Assembly (NCBI RefSeq): GCF_030269665.1
Contig: NZ_BSTS01000020.1
Span: 1-64,000 of the forward strand
Source of the DNA: Actinomycetospora sp. NBRC 106375
Lineage (GTDB): Bacteria; Actinomycetota; Actinomycetes; Mycobacteriales; Pseudonocardiaceae
Length of the DNA stretch: 64,000 nucleotides
Reading direction: 5' to 3'
The notes under the pieces were generated by a model. It searched no databases. It had not been told where the DNA came from and saw only the letters and a program-made list of their open reading frames with translations. This document shows positions 17,932 to 27,060 of the stretch, in pieces. The first letter of the stretch is position 1. Each line of letters opens with the position of its first letter. The translations under genes were made by a program, and so were the position numbers.

Positions 17932-20498
17932 GCGCCGCCGAGCCCGACCGCCGGCGCGACGACGCGCAGGCGGACGACGTCGGCCCGGACGCACCCCAGC
18001 GCCCCGGGCGGGCGCCGAACGCCGCCGTGCACCCCGGCCAACACCAGCAGCCGGGCCAGCAGCCGGGCCCGCCGTCTCCTCCGGACGCGCCCGAGGTCGT
18101 GCCCCCGCCGCCCCCGCCCGGAGCCCGCGGCGGGGCACCGCCGGGGTCGCCCGGCGGTCCCGGCGGTCCCGGCGGTCCCGGCGGTCCGCCGCAGGGCCCG
18201 GCCCCGGGTGGCCCGGGCCGACCGCCGATGCCCCCGCCGGGACCGGTCGGCCGCGCCGGGCCCGGCGACCGGGCGCCGCGGGTGCCACCGCCGTCCCCCG
18301 CGGGTCCTCCTCCGGGCCCGCCTCCGCACCCGCCCGCTCCCGGACCGGCCCACGGGCCGCCTCTCGCCGGGCCACCGCCCGCCGGACCACCTCCGGTCGG
18401 GCCCCGGAACGGTGCACCGCACGACCCGCCCGTGTCGGAGGCCGGCGGGCCGGGCGGTGGCGCCCCGCCGGGAAACCGCCCGTCCGGTCGCCCGCCGGGA
18501 CCTCCCGGGCCGCCCCGCGGATCCGGGGCACCGCCCGTCCACGGCGGTCCCGCGCCCCACGGTCCGGGGGTCCCGCCCCGGCCCCCGGGCGGGCCACCCG
18601 GGGCCGGTCCCGCCGAGCCGTCGACCACCGGGCTCACCGCGCCGACCGCCGCGATCGACGCCCTCGAGGCCGAGGGCGCCCTCGCCGAGGCCGACCCGGA
18701 GCGGACCGAGACGCTGGCGGCCGCGGCCCGGCCGCCCCGCGAGGAGCGGACCGTCCGGGTGGGTACCCCGGCACCGCTGGCGTCCTGGAGCTACGGCGGC
18801 GCGGCCGACGAGACCGTGCTGCTCCCGCGCCTACCGCTCGAGCAGGAGGCCCCGGCCGTCCCGGCGCCGCGCGCACCGGTGGACGAGCCCGGCCGCGACG
18901 ACAAGGCGCTGGTCAAGGCCTCGGGCGGCATGGCCGTCGCGACCCTCGTCAGCCGGCTCACGGGCTTCCTGCGCACGCTGGGCCTGACCGCGATCGTCGG
19001 GCTGAACCTCGTCGGCAGCTCGTTCAACGTCGCGAACACCCTGCCGAACATCATCTTCGAGCTCCTGCTCGGCGGGGTGCTGACCAGCGTCGTCATCCCC
19101 GTCCTCGTCCGCGCCGCCAAGGAGGACGGGGACGACGGGGACGCCTTCGCCCAGAAGCTCCTGTCCGGGGCGACGGTCGGCCTGCTCGTCGCCACGACGC
19201 TGGCGGTGGTCGCGGCCCCGCTGCTCATCCGGCCGTACCTGGCCGCCGACGTCAACGTCGACCTCGCCGTCGACTTCGCCTACCTGCTCCTGCCGCAGAT
19301 CTTCTTCTACGGCATGGGCGCCCTGTTCGGGGCGATCCTCAACTCGCGGGCGAACTTCGGCCCCGCGGCCTGGGCGCCGGTGCTCAACAACGTCGTGGCG
19401 CTCATCGCGCTGGGCCTCTACGCGATGCTGCCCTCGCCGCCCGAGGGCATCTCCACCGCACAACTGCTCGTGCTCGGCATCGGGAGCACCCTCGGCATCG
19501 TCGTCCAGGCCGGGGTGATGCTCCCGGCCATGCGCCGGGTCGGCTTCCACTGGAAGTGGCGCTTCGGATGGGACACCCGGCTCTCGGCATTCGGCGGGCT
19601 GGCGGCGTGGGTCGTCGGCTACGTGCTGGTCAGCCAGGTCGGCCTCGCGGCGATCACCCGGGTCGCGTCCGGCTCCGACGAGGGCGGGCCCGCGATCTAC
19701 AGCTACGCCTGGCTGCTCATCCAGGTGCCCTACGGCGTGCTGGGCGTGTCCCTGCTGACCGCGCTCATGCCCCGGATGAGCGCCGCCGCCGCCAACGGCC
19801 GCACCGACCAGGTGGTGTCCGACCTCTCGCTGGGCACGCGCCTGTCGACGGTGACGCTGCTGCCGATGAGCGCGCTCCTCACGGTGTTCGGCTCCCAGCT
19901 CGGCGTCGCGCTGTTCAGCGTCGGGCGTTCGGGGCCCGAGGGCGCGGCGTCCCTCGGCGGCGCGATGGCCGCGTCGGCCTTCGGTCTCCTGCCCATGGCC
20001 GTCGTCATGCTGCAGATGCGCGTCTTCTACGCGATGAACGACGCCCGCACACCGACCCTGATCATGGTCGTCATCACCGCGATCAAGGTGCCGATGGCCT
20101 ACCTCTGCCCGGTCCTCCTCGCGCCGGAGCAGGTCGTGCTCGGCCTGGCCGCCGTCAACGCCTTCGGGTTCGTCATCGGGCTGGTGGTCGGCAACATCTG
20201 GCTGCGGGTGCGCCTCGGACACCTCGACACGCGGCGCGTCCTGCGGACCTTCGTCCTGACGCTGCTCGCCTCGCTCGTCGCGGTGCTCGTCGCGGTGCTC
20301 GTCGTCACGCTGCTCGAGCGGGTCCTGGGGGGCGGGGTGGCGCTCGTCCTCCGGTCCTGGCTGGTGCTCGTCGTCGGATCGGTGGCGTTCCTCGTCGTCG
20401 TCGCCGTGGCCATGCGCCTCCTGCGGGTGCCCGAGCTCGATCCCGTCGTGTCCCGGTTGCGCCGTCTGGTCGGTCGGGGGCGCGCCCCGACGGCCTAG
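17928..20498 (+). CDS. murJ: Lipid II flippase MurJ with a long Pro/Gly-rich N-terminal extension
   Basis: 856 residues. Residues 1-325 form a low-complexity cytosolic extension of Pro, Gly and Ala. From residue 326 (ALVKASGGMAVATLVSRLTG) the MVF-family core begins, with about fourteen helices; FNVANTLPNIIFELL and ANFGPAAWAPVLNN are family blocks. MurJ moves lipid II across the membrane for peptidoglycan synthesis. In M. tuberculosis the core is fused to a pseudokinase domain; here that domain is encoded by the next gene. The start overlaps the DUF6049 stop (GTGA). Confidence 0.95.
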   Translation: MSAAEPDRRRDDAQADDVGPDAPQRPGRAPNAAVHPGQHQQPGQQPGPPSPPDAPEVVPPPPPPGARGGAPPGSPGGPGGPGGPGGPPQGPAPGGPGRPPMPPPGPVGRAGPGDRAPRVPPPSPAGPPPGPPPHPPAPGPAHGPPLAGPPPAGPPPVGPRNGAPHDPPVSEAGGPGGGAPPGNRPSGRPPGPPGPPRGSGAPPVHGGPAPHGPGVPPRPPGGPPGAGPAEPSTTGLTAPTAAIDALEAEGALAEADPERTETLAAAARPPREERTVRVGTPAPLASWSYGGAADETVLLPRLPLEQEAPAVPAPRAPVDEPGRDDKALVKASGGMAVATLVSRLTGFLRTLGLTAIVGLNLVGSSFNVANTLPNIIFELLLGGVLTSVVIPVLVRAAKEDGDDGDAFAQKLLSGATVGLLVATTLAVVAAPLLIRPYLAADVNVDLAVDFAYLLLPQIFFYGMGALFGAILNSRANFGPAAWAPVLNNVVALIALGLYAMLPSPPEGISTAQLLVLGIGSTLGIVVQAGVMLPAMRRVGFHWKWRFGWDTRLSAFGGLAAWVVGYVLVSQVGLAAITRVASGSDEGGPAIYSYAWLLIQVPYGVLGVSLLTALMPRMSAAAANGRTDQVVSDLSLGTRLSTVTLLPMSALLTVFGSQLGVALFSVGRSGPEGAASLGGAMAASAFGLLPMAVVMLQMRVFYAMNDARTPTLIMVVITAIKVPMAYLCPVLLAPEQVVLGLAAVNAFGFVIGLVVGNIWLRVRLGHLDTRRVLRTFVLTLLASLVAVLVAVLVVTLLERVLGGGVALVLRSWLVLVVGSVAFLVVVAVAMRLLRVPELDPVVSRLRRLVGRGRAPTA

Positions 20499-20607
20499 AA
20501 CGAGTGGCTCACGGGCCCATCGAGCAACCGACGGCACCGGTACGGCGTCCCCCGAGGCGGCACTGGAGTCCCGTAGGCTCGGCCGGATTCGTGGGGGAGG
20601 TGAGGAC

Positions 20608-22635
20608 GTGGCGGGCGAACCGTCTCCGGAGAGCACGACCACCGGACCTGCCCCCGCGGAGCCCGCGGTGACGGAGGGCCGGACGGAGCACGAGGAGCAT
20701 CCGGACGGCGCAGACTCCTCCGGCGTCGAGGCCACGACCCGGGTCGCCGCGCAGGAGGGCCCCGAGGAGCCGGCCCCCAACGGTGCGCCCACCCGCCGCG
20801 GTGTCGGCATCGACGGGCCCACCACGCACGTCCCCCGTGCCGCCGAGGCGGGCGGCGCGGTGTCCGGCGGCACGAACGGGTCCGGTGGTCCGGCCACCGG
20901 CACGGTGCCCCCGGGCCCGCCACCCGGAGGTGGCGGCGCCGGCCGCGGCCCCCGCGGACCGGCCGCCCAGGGCCCCGGTCCCGCCGGCCCTCCCGGCCCG
21001 CCCTCCGCACCCTTCCCGGCCGCCGGCCCCCGGCGCCCCGGGCGCGGTCCCGTCCGCACCGGGCCCGGCTCCGGCCCGATCCCGGCGCCGAACGCGCTCA
21101 TGCCGGGCACGGTGCTCGCGGACCGGTACCGGCTGGTGGCCGAGGTCGGTCGCGACCGCAGCGCCGACGCCGCGCTGTGGAAGGCGCGCGACATCATGCT
21201 CGAGCGCGACGTCGCGGTGACGCTGCTGGTCGGCTCGTGGCAGGGCGACGCCCGGGCCTCCGCCGCCCTGTCGCGCGCCACGCGGTCGGCACACTTCGAG
21301 CACCCGCACGCCGCGCGCATCCTCGACGTCGTGCGGCCGGGGGGCACGCCGCTGCCGACCGGCGTGCTGGGCGCCGCCGTCGCCGAGTGGACCCCGGGAC
21401 GCGACCTCGCCGAGCTGGTCGCCGACGGGCCCCTGCGCCCCAGCGCCGCCCTGCGGGTGATCGAGCCCCTCGCCGACGCCGTGGCCGCGGCGCACCGCTC
21501 GGGGCTCGTGCTCGGCCTCGACCACCCCCAGCGCGTGCGCGTCAGCGCCCGCGCCGCCACCCGCCTGGCGTTCCCGATGCCACGCGGCGACGCGACGAAC
21601 GCCGACGACGTGCACGGCCTCGGCGCGCTGCTCTACCTCCTGCTCACGGCCCGCTGGCCCGGGTCCGAGGGCGTCCCGACGCCCGCCGGCCTGCGGCCCG
21701 CGCCGCACGCCCCGGGCGGCGGGCCGGTGCCGGCCCGCCAGCTGCGCCCGGACCTGCCGGTCGAGCTCGGCGCGCTCGTCGACCGCACGCTGGACTCCGA
21801 CGGCGGCATCCGCACCGCGGCCGCCGTGCACCGCCTCGTCGTCCAGATGCGCGAGGGCCTCGAGGACGACGGTGTGCTGCTGCCGGTCCTCGAGGACGGG
21901 CAGACGATCGACGCCGACGACCCCACCGAGGTCTGGCACGACGACGCCGTGCCCGACCCGAGCCCGGACCCGGAGCGTCGCCGCAAGCTGCGCATCGGCG
22001 TGACGGCGCTGGTCATCGCCACCCTGGCGATCCTGGGCTTCGTCACCTACCAGGTCGTGTCGGTCGTCGCCGGCGGCGGCTCGTCGGCGCCGCCGGTGGT
22101 CGTCATCCCGGACACCGCGGCCCCGAGCGCCGCGCCGGCGCCCCCGGCCGGGCCCTCCCCGGCGCCCGCCTCGCCGTCGCCGGCCCCGTCCGGACCGGTG
22201 CAGCTCTCGAGCGTGGCCGTGTACAGCCCCGCCGGCAGCCCCGACAACCCCACGCGCATCAACCGGGCCGCGGACAACGACCCGTCGACCACCTGGTCCA
22301 CCTCGGACTACCGCCAGCAGCTCCCCGCCCTCAAGCCGGGCATCGGGATGATGACGACGTTCACAGCCCCGGCCCAGGTCGCGGCGGTGACGGTCCGCTC
22401 GCCCAGCCCGGGCACCCGCATCGAGGTCCGGGCCGCCGCCCGCCCCGACGTGCCGGTGGCCCAGACCCAGCTCCTGGGAGCCGGCACGGTCGACGAGGAC
22501 ACGCTGACGATCCCCCTCCAGGCGGCGCCGCCGACCGGCAACCTGCTCATCTGGATCACCCAGCTCGGCCAGGACGACGACGACAAGTACGTCAGCGAGC
22601 TGGCCGAGGTCACGATCCAGCGCGCCGGGCCCTGA
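20608..22635 (+). CDS. Transmembrane pseudokinase with extracellular discoidin-like domain (MurJ partner)
   Basis: 675 residues. Residues 1-165 are Pro/Gly-rich linker. Residues 170-420 follow the serine/threonine kinase fold, starting at LADRYRLVAEVG, but the ATP lysine of VAIK is replaced (VAVTLL), there is no HRD aspartate (region reads HRSGLVLGLDHP) and no DFG. It is therefore a pseudokinase. One membrane helix (about 463-487) is followed by an extracellular domain of about 140 residues resembling F5/8 type C (NRAADNDPSTTWST). In M. tuberculosis the same pseudokinase is the C-terminal part of MviN and recruits FhaA when phosphorylated by PknB. The GTG start has a GGGGGAGGTGAGGAC site before it. 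Confidence 0.88.
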   Translation: MAGEPSPESTTTGPAPAEPAVTEGRTEHEEHPDGADSSGVEATTRVAAQEGPEEPAPNGAPTRRGVGIDGPTTHVPRAAEAGGAVSGGTNGSGGPATGTVPPGPPPGGGGAGRGPRGPAAQGPGPAGPPGPPSAPFPAAGPRRPGRGPVRTGPGSGPIPAPNALMPGTVLADRYRLVAEVGRDRSADAALWKARDIMLERDVAVTLLVGSWQGDARASAALSRATRSAHFEHPHAARILDVVRPGGTPLPTGVLGAAVAEWTPGRDLAELVADGPLRPSAALRVIEPLADAVAAAHRSGLVLGLDHPQRVRVSARAATRLAFPMPRGDATNADDVHGLGALLYLLLTARWPGSEGVPTPAGLRPAPHAPGGGPVPARQLRPDLPVELGALVDRTLDSDGGIRTAAAVHRLVVQMREGLEDDGVLLPVLEDGQTIDADDPTEVWHDDAVPDPSPDPERRRKLRIGVTALVIATLAILGFVTYQVVSVVAGGGSSAPPVVVIPDTAAPSAAPAPPAGPSPAPASPSPAPSGPVQLSSVAVYSPAGSPDNPTRINRAADNDPSTTWSTSDYRQQLPALKPGIGMMTTFTAPAQVAAVTVRSPSPGTRIEVRAAARPDVPVAQTQLLGAGTVDEDTLTIPLQAAPPTGNLLIWITQLGQDDDDKYVSELAEVTIQRAGP

Positions 22636-22685
22636 CCGGGCCCACGAGCTTCTCCGAACGACCCCGGCGGGTGCTCCCCGGCGGC

Positions 22686-22699
22686 TAGCGTCCCGGCTC
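22686..22699 (+). promoter_or_regulatory. -10 element for a leaderless sigM transcript
   Basis: TAGCGT at 22686-22691 stands eight bases before the GTG at 22700, with no ribosome binding site. A SigM-type -35/-10 pair is not clearly visible, so autoregulation cannot be claimed from sequence. Confidence 0.5.
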
Positions 22700-23365
22700 G
22701 TGCCCGGCCCACCGCCCGACCCGCGCAGCGATCGCGAGCTGCTCGCCGCGCACGTCGCCGGGCGGGACGGGGCGTTCGACGAGCTCGTGCGGCGCTACGC
22801 CGAGCGGCTCTGGCTCCTGGCGTTCCGCACGCTCGACCACCGCGAGGACGCCAGCGACGCGGTCCAGGACACCTTCGTCTCCGCGCTGCGCGGGGCGGCC
22901 CGCTACCGCGGGGAGTCGGAGGTCTCGACGTGGCTGCACCGGATCGTCGTCAACGCCTGCCTCGACCGGATCCGCCGGCGCCGCACGCGCACCACCGAGC
23001 CCCTCGCCGGGCATGACCTGCCCACCCCCCGCGACGGGATCGACGACCACCTGACCCGCCTCACCGTCGCCGAGGCCCTCGCGACCCTGCCGGACGGGCA
23101 GCGGCTCGCCGTCGTGATGGTCGACGTCCACGGCTTCTCCGTCGCCGAGACCGCCGAGATCCTGGGCGTGCGGGAGGGCACCATCAAGAGCCGGTGCAAC
23201 CGGGCACGCGGCCGTCTCACCGGGCTGCTCGGCCACCTGCAGCCGCCGCAGCGGGTCCGCGATCCGGTGGCGGCCCGGGGGAACGACGGGGCGGCCGGCG
23301 ACGTCCAACCCATGAGTGCCGGCGACGAGGCGCGGGGCACCGAGCGGACGGGAGGTGGGTCGTGA
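22700..23365 (+). CDS. sigM: ECF RNA polymerase sigma factor SigM
   Basis: 221 residues. Region 2 shows AFDELVRRYAERLWLLAFRTL and EDASDAVQDTFVSAL; region 4 shows LATLPDGQRLAVVMVDVHGFS with the helix-turn-helix ETAEILGVREGTIKSR. It directs RNA polymerase to stress promoters. Place and order (murJ, pseudokinase, sigM, membrane anti-sigma, trxB, trxA) are those of mycobacterial sigM, which is linked to envelope and redox stress. The C-terminal 35 residues after region 4 are extra and low in complexity. Its stop overlaps the anti-sigma start (GTGA). Confidence 0.93.
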   Translation: MPGPPPDPRSDRELLAAHVAGRDGAFDELVRRYAERLWLLAFRTLDHREDASDAVQDTFVSALRGAARYRGESEVSTWLHRIVVNACLDRIRRRRTRTTEPLAGHDLPTPRDGIDDHLTRLTVAEALATLPDGQRLAVVMVDVHGFSVAETAEILGVREGTIKSRCNRARGRLTGLLGHLQPPQRVRDPVAARGNDGAAGDVQPMSAGDEARGTERTGGGS

Positions 23366-24084
23366 GCGACGACGATCGCGTGGCCGATCTCCCGGACCCG
23401 ACCGATCCCGCCGTGGCCGCGGCCCTCGAGCGCACGCGGGCGGACCTCGCCGCGCACGGCGCGCGGACGCCGGCGATGCCCTCCGAGCTCCTCGCGGACA
23501 TCGACCGCGCGCTGGCCCGGGAGCGCGACGCCGGGCCGTCCGACACCGGGCCGTCCGACACCGGGCCGTCCGACACCGGGCCGTCCGACACCGGGGAGTC
23601 GCAGGTCCCGGCGGGCGGTGCCCGCCGACGCCGCCCCTCGGCCAGGTGGCTAGTCGCCGCCGCGGCGGCCGTCGTCGTCGCGGTCGCCGCCGTCGTGGCG
23701 GTGTCGGCCACCGCGGGCTCCGGCATCGGCCCCGCGCCCGCACCGCCGACCGCGGCCCCGGGACCCGCGCCGACGGCCCCGGGAGGCACGGACGTCCCGG
23801 TCCTCGCCGGCGGCGACGGCCCCGCCGCCCTGCGCGCCGGGCTGGGACGCAGCGACTACGGGCCGCTCGCCGACACCGACCGGCTCGCCGGGTGTCTCGC
23901 CGCGCACGGGGTGCCCGCCGGAGTCCGGCCGGTGGGGGCCCGCGAGGTGGCGGTGGACGGGCGCCCGGGCGTGCTGCTGGTGCTGCCCACCGGGGTGGCC
24001 GCGCGGTTCCGCCTGCTCGTGGTCGAGCCGGGGTGCGCCGCCGGCACGCCGCTCACCGTGTCCGACACGACGGTCGGCCGGTGA
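23362..24084 (+). CDS. Membrane-anchored anti-sigma factor (SigM regulator)
   Basis: 240 residues. A cytosolic N-terminal part of about 90 residues ([21 protein letters not shown]) is followed by one membrane helix ([22 protein letters not shown]) and an extracellular part of about 115 residues with two cysteines. This is the layout of the SigM anti-sigma factor. It should hold SigM at the membrane and release it on stress. The cytosolic part contains four tandem GPSDT units just before the helix. It is coupled to sigM by an overlapping GTGA. Confidence 0.85.
   Translation: MSDDDRVADLPDPTDPAVAAALERTRADLAAHGARTPAMPSELLADIDRALARERDAGPSDTGPSDTGPSDTGPSDTGESQVPAGGARRRRPSARWLVAAAAAVVVAVAAVVAVSATAGSGIGPAPAPPTAAPGPAPTAPGGTDVPVLAGGDGPAALRAGLGRSDYGPLADTDRLAGCLAAHGVPAGVRPVGAREVAVDGRPGVLLVLPTGVAARFRLLVVEPGCAAGTPLTVSDTTVGR
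23532..23595 (+). repeat. Four tandem 15-bp repeats in the anti-sigma gene
   Basis: The unit GGGCCGTCCGACACC is repeated four times without change and encodes GPSDT each time. As the unit is a multiple of three, slippage would add or remove five residues without breaking the frame. It lies in the cytosolic linker next to the membrane helix. Confidence 0.9.
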
Positions 24085-24133
24085 GCGGTGCCGCACAGGG
24101 AATCCTCGGGTGGTCTGCGACGTTGATGCCCAC

Positions 24134-25234
24134 GTGAGCGACCAGACCATCCACGACGTGATCATCGTGGGCTCGGGCCCGGCCGGCTACACGGCCGCCG
24201 TGTACGCCGCGCGCGCCCAGCTCGACGTGCTGGTCTTCGAGGGCAGCCAGTTCGGCGGCGCCCTGATGACCACCACCGGCGTCGAGAACTACCCGGGCTT
24301 CGCGGACGAGATCCAGGGCCCGGAGCTCATGGACCGCATGCGCCGCCAGGCCGAGCGCTTCGGCACGGACCTGCGCCCCGAGGACGTCGACGCGATCGAC
24401 CTCACGGGCTCCGGCGACGGCGTCAAGGCCGTGCGGGTCGACGGCACCTGGCATCGGGCCCGCGCGATCATCCTCGCGATGGGTGCCCAGGCCCGGTACC
24501 TCGGCGTGCCCGGCGAGGAGAAGCTGCTCGGCCGGGGCGTCAGTGCCTGCGCCACCTGTGACGGCTTCTTCTTCCGCGAGCACGACATCGTCGTGGTCGG
24601 CGGCGGCGACTCCGCGATGGAGGAGGCCACCTTCCTCACCCGCTTCGCCCGGTCGGTGACGATCCTGCACCGGCGCAGCGAGTTCCGGGCCTCCGCGATC
24701 ATGCTGGAGCGCGCCAAGCAGGACCCGAAGATCACGATCCGCACGGACACGGTGGTCGAGGAGGTCCTCGGGGAGAACACCGTCGAGGGCGTCCGGGTCC
24801 GCAACGTGGTCACGGGCGAGGAGGAGACGTTGGCCGTCACCGGCTTCTTCGTCGCCGTGGGCCACGACCCGCGCTCGGGTCTCGTGCGCGACGCCGTCGA
24901 CACCGACGACGAGGGCTACGTCCGCGTGGCGCTGCCCGGCACCGGCACCAACCTGCCCGGCGTGTTCGCCTGCGGTGACCTCGTGGACCACACGTACCGC
25001 CAGGCCATCACGGCCGCCGGCAGCGGGTGCCAGGCGGCCATCGACGCCGAGCGCTGGCTCGCCGAGCAGGCGGACGCGGGCACCGAGACCGCGCCGCCAC
25101 CCACCCCGGGGGTGGACGGTGGCGCCACGAACGGCCTCGCTTCCGTGGGACCCGCCACGAGCGGTGGTTCGGTGGGTTCCGTCGACGAGGGGTCGCCCGA
25201 GCCCGCCGGCGACGCCGTCCCCGCCCCGTCCTGA
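24134..25234 (+). CDS. trxB: Thioredoxin-disulfide reductase
   Basis: 366 residues. It uses NADPH and FAD to reduce thioredoxin. Visible motifs are the FAD site [13 protein letters not shown] near residue 9, the redox-active CATC at about 138-141 ([10 protein letters not shown]), the NADPH site [12 protein letters not shown] and the final [15 protein letters not shown]. Past the normal end (about residue 315) there are about 50 extra residues rich in Gly, Pro and Ser. The GTG start at 24134 ([13 protein letters not shown]) fits the family; an upstream in-frame start at 24110 is possible. It is followed by trxA after 44 bp. Confidence 0.96.
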   Translation: MSDQTIHDVIIVGSGPAGYTAAVYAARAQLDVLVFEGSQFGGALMTTTGVENYPGFADEIQGPELMDRMRRQAERFGTDLRPEDVDAIDLTGSGDGVKAVRVDGTWHRARAIILAMGAQARYLGVPGEEKLLGRGVSACATCDGFFFREHDIVVVGGGDSAMEEATFLTRFARSVTILHRRSEFRASAIMLERAKQDPKITIRTDTVVEEVLGENTVEGVRVRNVVTGEEETLAVTGFFVAVGHDPRSGLVRDAVDTDDEGYVRVALPGTGTNLPGVFACGDLVDHTYRQAITAAGSGCQAAIDAERWLAEQADAGTETAPPPTPGVDGGATNGLASVGPATSGGSVGSVDEGSPEPAGDAVPAPS

Positions 25235-25278
25235 TCGCCCGCCATCAACCTCCCGACCCCACTCCTGAGAGGAACGCC

Positions 25279-25605
25279 ATGAGCGCGCCCGTGAACGTCA
25301 CCGATGCCACCTTCGCCGACGAGGTCCTGGGCAGCGACAAGCCCGTCGTCGTCGACTTCTGGGCGACCTGGTGCGGCCCCTGCAAGATGGTCGCCCCGGT
25401 GCTCGAGGAGATCGCCGCCGAGCACGGCGACAAGCTGACCGTGGCCAAGCTCGACATCGACCAGAACCCCGCCACCGCGCGCGACTACCAGGTCATGTCG
25501 ATCCCGACGCTGCTGGTCTTCCAGGGCGGCAAGCCGGTCAAGCAGATCGTCGGCGCCAAGCCGAAGTCGGTCCTGCTCGACGACCTCTCCGACGTCATCT
25601 CCTGA
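25279..25605 (+). CDS. trxA: Thioredoxin
   Basis: 108 residues, the normal length. The active site is WCGPC ([14 protein letters not shown]) and the cis-proline follows in [12 protein letters not shown]. It reduces protein disulfides in the cytoplasm and is recycled by the TrxB encoded just before it. The ATG at 25279 has a GAGAGGA ribosome binding site seven bases upstream. Confidence 0.97.
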   Translation: MSAPVNVTDATFADEVLGSDKPVVVDFWATWCGPCKMVAPVLEEIAAEHGDKLTVAKLDIDQNPATARDYQVMSIPTLLVFQGGKPVKQIVGAKPKSVLLDDLSDVIS

Positions 25606-25664
25606 TCACCGTCTGAGCACGGCCGATCGGCCGCGACGGTCCGGATCCGACCGTTCATCGCCCC

Positions 25665-25704
25665 GGCGCCGGGCGTCCGTCATCATCGACGGGCACCCGG
25701 CGCC
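25665..25704 (+). terminator. Rho-independent-type hairpin after trxA
   Basis: A 17-base arm starting GGCGCCGGGCGTCCGTC folds on GACGGGCACCCGGCGCC with an ATCATC loop; the two non-matching positions form G-T type pairs on one strand. It is the strongest hairpin after the sigM-trxA run and likely ends that transcript. There is no T-run, as is common in actinobacteria. Confidence 0.75.
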
Positions 25705-25796
25705 GTGGTGTGTCCGCTCGGCGAGCCCGAACCGTGACCCGCGACGGCGCCCCACTGCACGGCGTGACGCGCCGGACAGGGCACAATGAGGCTCCA

Positions 25797-25877
25797 GTGA
25801 AGCGCGACGAGACCTACGTGCCAGACGTCCCGGACGCGGACGCGGACCATCGGGAGCGAAGTGCATGCAGCTGCTGA
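25797..25877 (+). CDS. Possible leaderless 26-codon upstream ORF overlapping cwlM
   Basis: A GTG at 25797 stands eight or nine bases after a CACAAT hexamer. It opens a frame encoding VKRDETYVPDVPDADADHRE and a few more residues, ending with a stop at 25875-25877. This overlaps the first codons of cwlM in another frame. Such an arrangement could couple or dampen cwlM translation. It may equally be chance within a normal 5' leader. There is no homology evidence. Confidence 0.25.
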   Translation: MKRDETYVPDVPDADADHRERSACSC

Positions 25878-27025
25878 GCCGCGGTGACGCCGGCCCGCCG
25901 GTCGCCGAGGTCCGGGCAGCACTCGAGGAGATGGGGATCCTGGAGCCGACCGGCCCCGGACCCGCCCTCTTCGACGAGCCGCTCGAGCAGGCCGTGCGCA
26001 CCTTCCAGCAGCACCGTGGCCTGATCACCGACGGCATCGTCGGGCCGGCCACCTACCGGGCCCTGCGCGACGCCCGGTGGTCGCTCGGCGACCGCATGCT
26101 CCTGCTCAACACCCAGCAGCCCCTCACCGGTGACGACGTCTTCGCCCTCCAGGAGCGCCTCCTCGAGCTGGGCTACGACTCGGGGCGCGCCGACGGCGTC
26201 TTCGGCCGACAGACCGAGCAGGCGCTGCGCAGCTTCCAGCGCGACTACGGCATGAGCCCGGACGGCATGTGCGGGCCCCGCACCCTGCGCCACCTCGGCT
26301 ACCTGGGCCGCAAGGTCACCGGCGGGCGTCCCGGCCTGCTGCGGGAGCAGGAGCGGCTCCACAAGGCCGGTCCGCGGCTGTCGGGCAAGCGCATCGTCAT
26401 CGACCCCGGCCACGGCGGCGCCGACCGCGGCGCCCTGATCGGCGCCGGGCCGGAGGCGGTCACCGAGGCCGGACTCGTCGGCGACATCGCGCGTCGGCTC
26501 GAGGGCCGGATGGCGGCCGCCGGCATGGAGGCCCTGCTCTCCCACGGCCCGCAGGACTGCCCCACCGACGCCGAGCGCGCCGGTTTCGCCAACTCCGCGG
26601 GCGCCGACGTCGTGCTCTCGCTGCACGTCGACGCCAACACCAGCCCGGCCGCCAACGGCCTGGCCGCGTTCCATTTCGGCACCGGCACGGGCGCCACCTC
26701 CACGGTCGGCGAGGCCCTGGCCGGCTTCATCCACCGGGAGCTCCTGGCCCGCACGCGCATGCTCGACTGCGGCGTCCACCCGCGGCCGTGGGAGCTCCTG
26801 CGCCTGACCCGTATGCCGGCCGTCCGGGTCGAGATCGGTTACCTCACCAACGACCGCGACCGCGCGGCCCTGCTCGACCCGGGCTTCCGCGACGTCGTCG
26901 CCGAGGGGATCCTCGTCGCGGTCAAGCGGCTCTACCTGCTCGGCCAGGACGACAAGCCCACCGGCACGTTCACCTGGGCCGAGGTCCTGCAGCGCGAGGC
27001 CAACCGGCCCGCGGCCGCACGCTGA
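25865..27025 (+). CDS. cwlM: CwlM, peptidoglycan-binding N-acetylmuramoyl-L-alanine amidase-like protein
   Basis: 386 residues. Two peptidoglycan-binding repeats come first (each ending DGIVGPATYRAL or DGMCGPRTLRHL), then an Amidase_3 domain from about residue 175. All four expected zinc ligands are present: His in IDPGHGG, Glu in VTEAGL, His in SLHVDA and Glu in VEIGY. Mycobacterial CwlM, as I recall it, lacks several of these and acts as a phosphorylation-controlled activator of MurA. The C-terminal PTGTFTWAE keeps the threonines phosphorylated there by PknB. No signal peptide is seen, so it is cytoplasmic. The ATG follows GGGAGCGAAGTGC. Confidence 0.93.
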   Translation: MQLLSRGDAGPPVAEVRAALEEMGILEPTGPGPALFDEPLEQAVRTFQQHRGLITDGIVGPATYRALRDARWSLGDRMLLLNTQQPLTGDDVFALQERLLELGYDSGRADGVFGRQTEQALRSFQRDYGMSPDGMCGPRTLRHLGYLGRKVTGGRPGLLREQERLHKAGPRLSGKRIVIDPGHGGADRGALIGAGPEAVTEAGLVGDIARRLEGRMAAAGMEALLSHGPQDCPTDAERAGFANSAGADVVLSLHVDANTSPAANGLAAFHFGTGTGATSTVGEALAGFIHRELLARTRMLDCGVHPRPWELLRLTRMPAVRVEIGYLTNDRDRAALLDPGFRDVVAEGILVAVKRLYLLGQDDKPTGTFTWAEVLQREANRPAAAR

Positions 27026-27060
27026 GCGCTCGACGCGCGGCCGGCCGGCCCTGCACGTCC

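Noticed and set aside
23532-23595. Tandem repeats as a CRISPR array
   Set aside because: Units are 15 bp with no spacers and lie inside a coding frame.
25619-25634. Palindrome GGCCGATCGGCC after trxA as a terminator
   Set aside because: It has no loop and lies next to a far better hairpin at 25665-25704.
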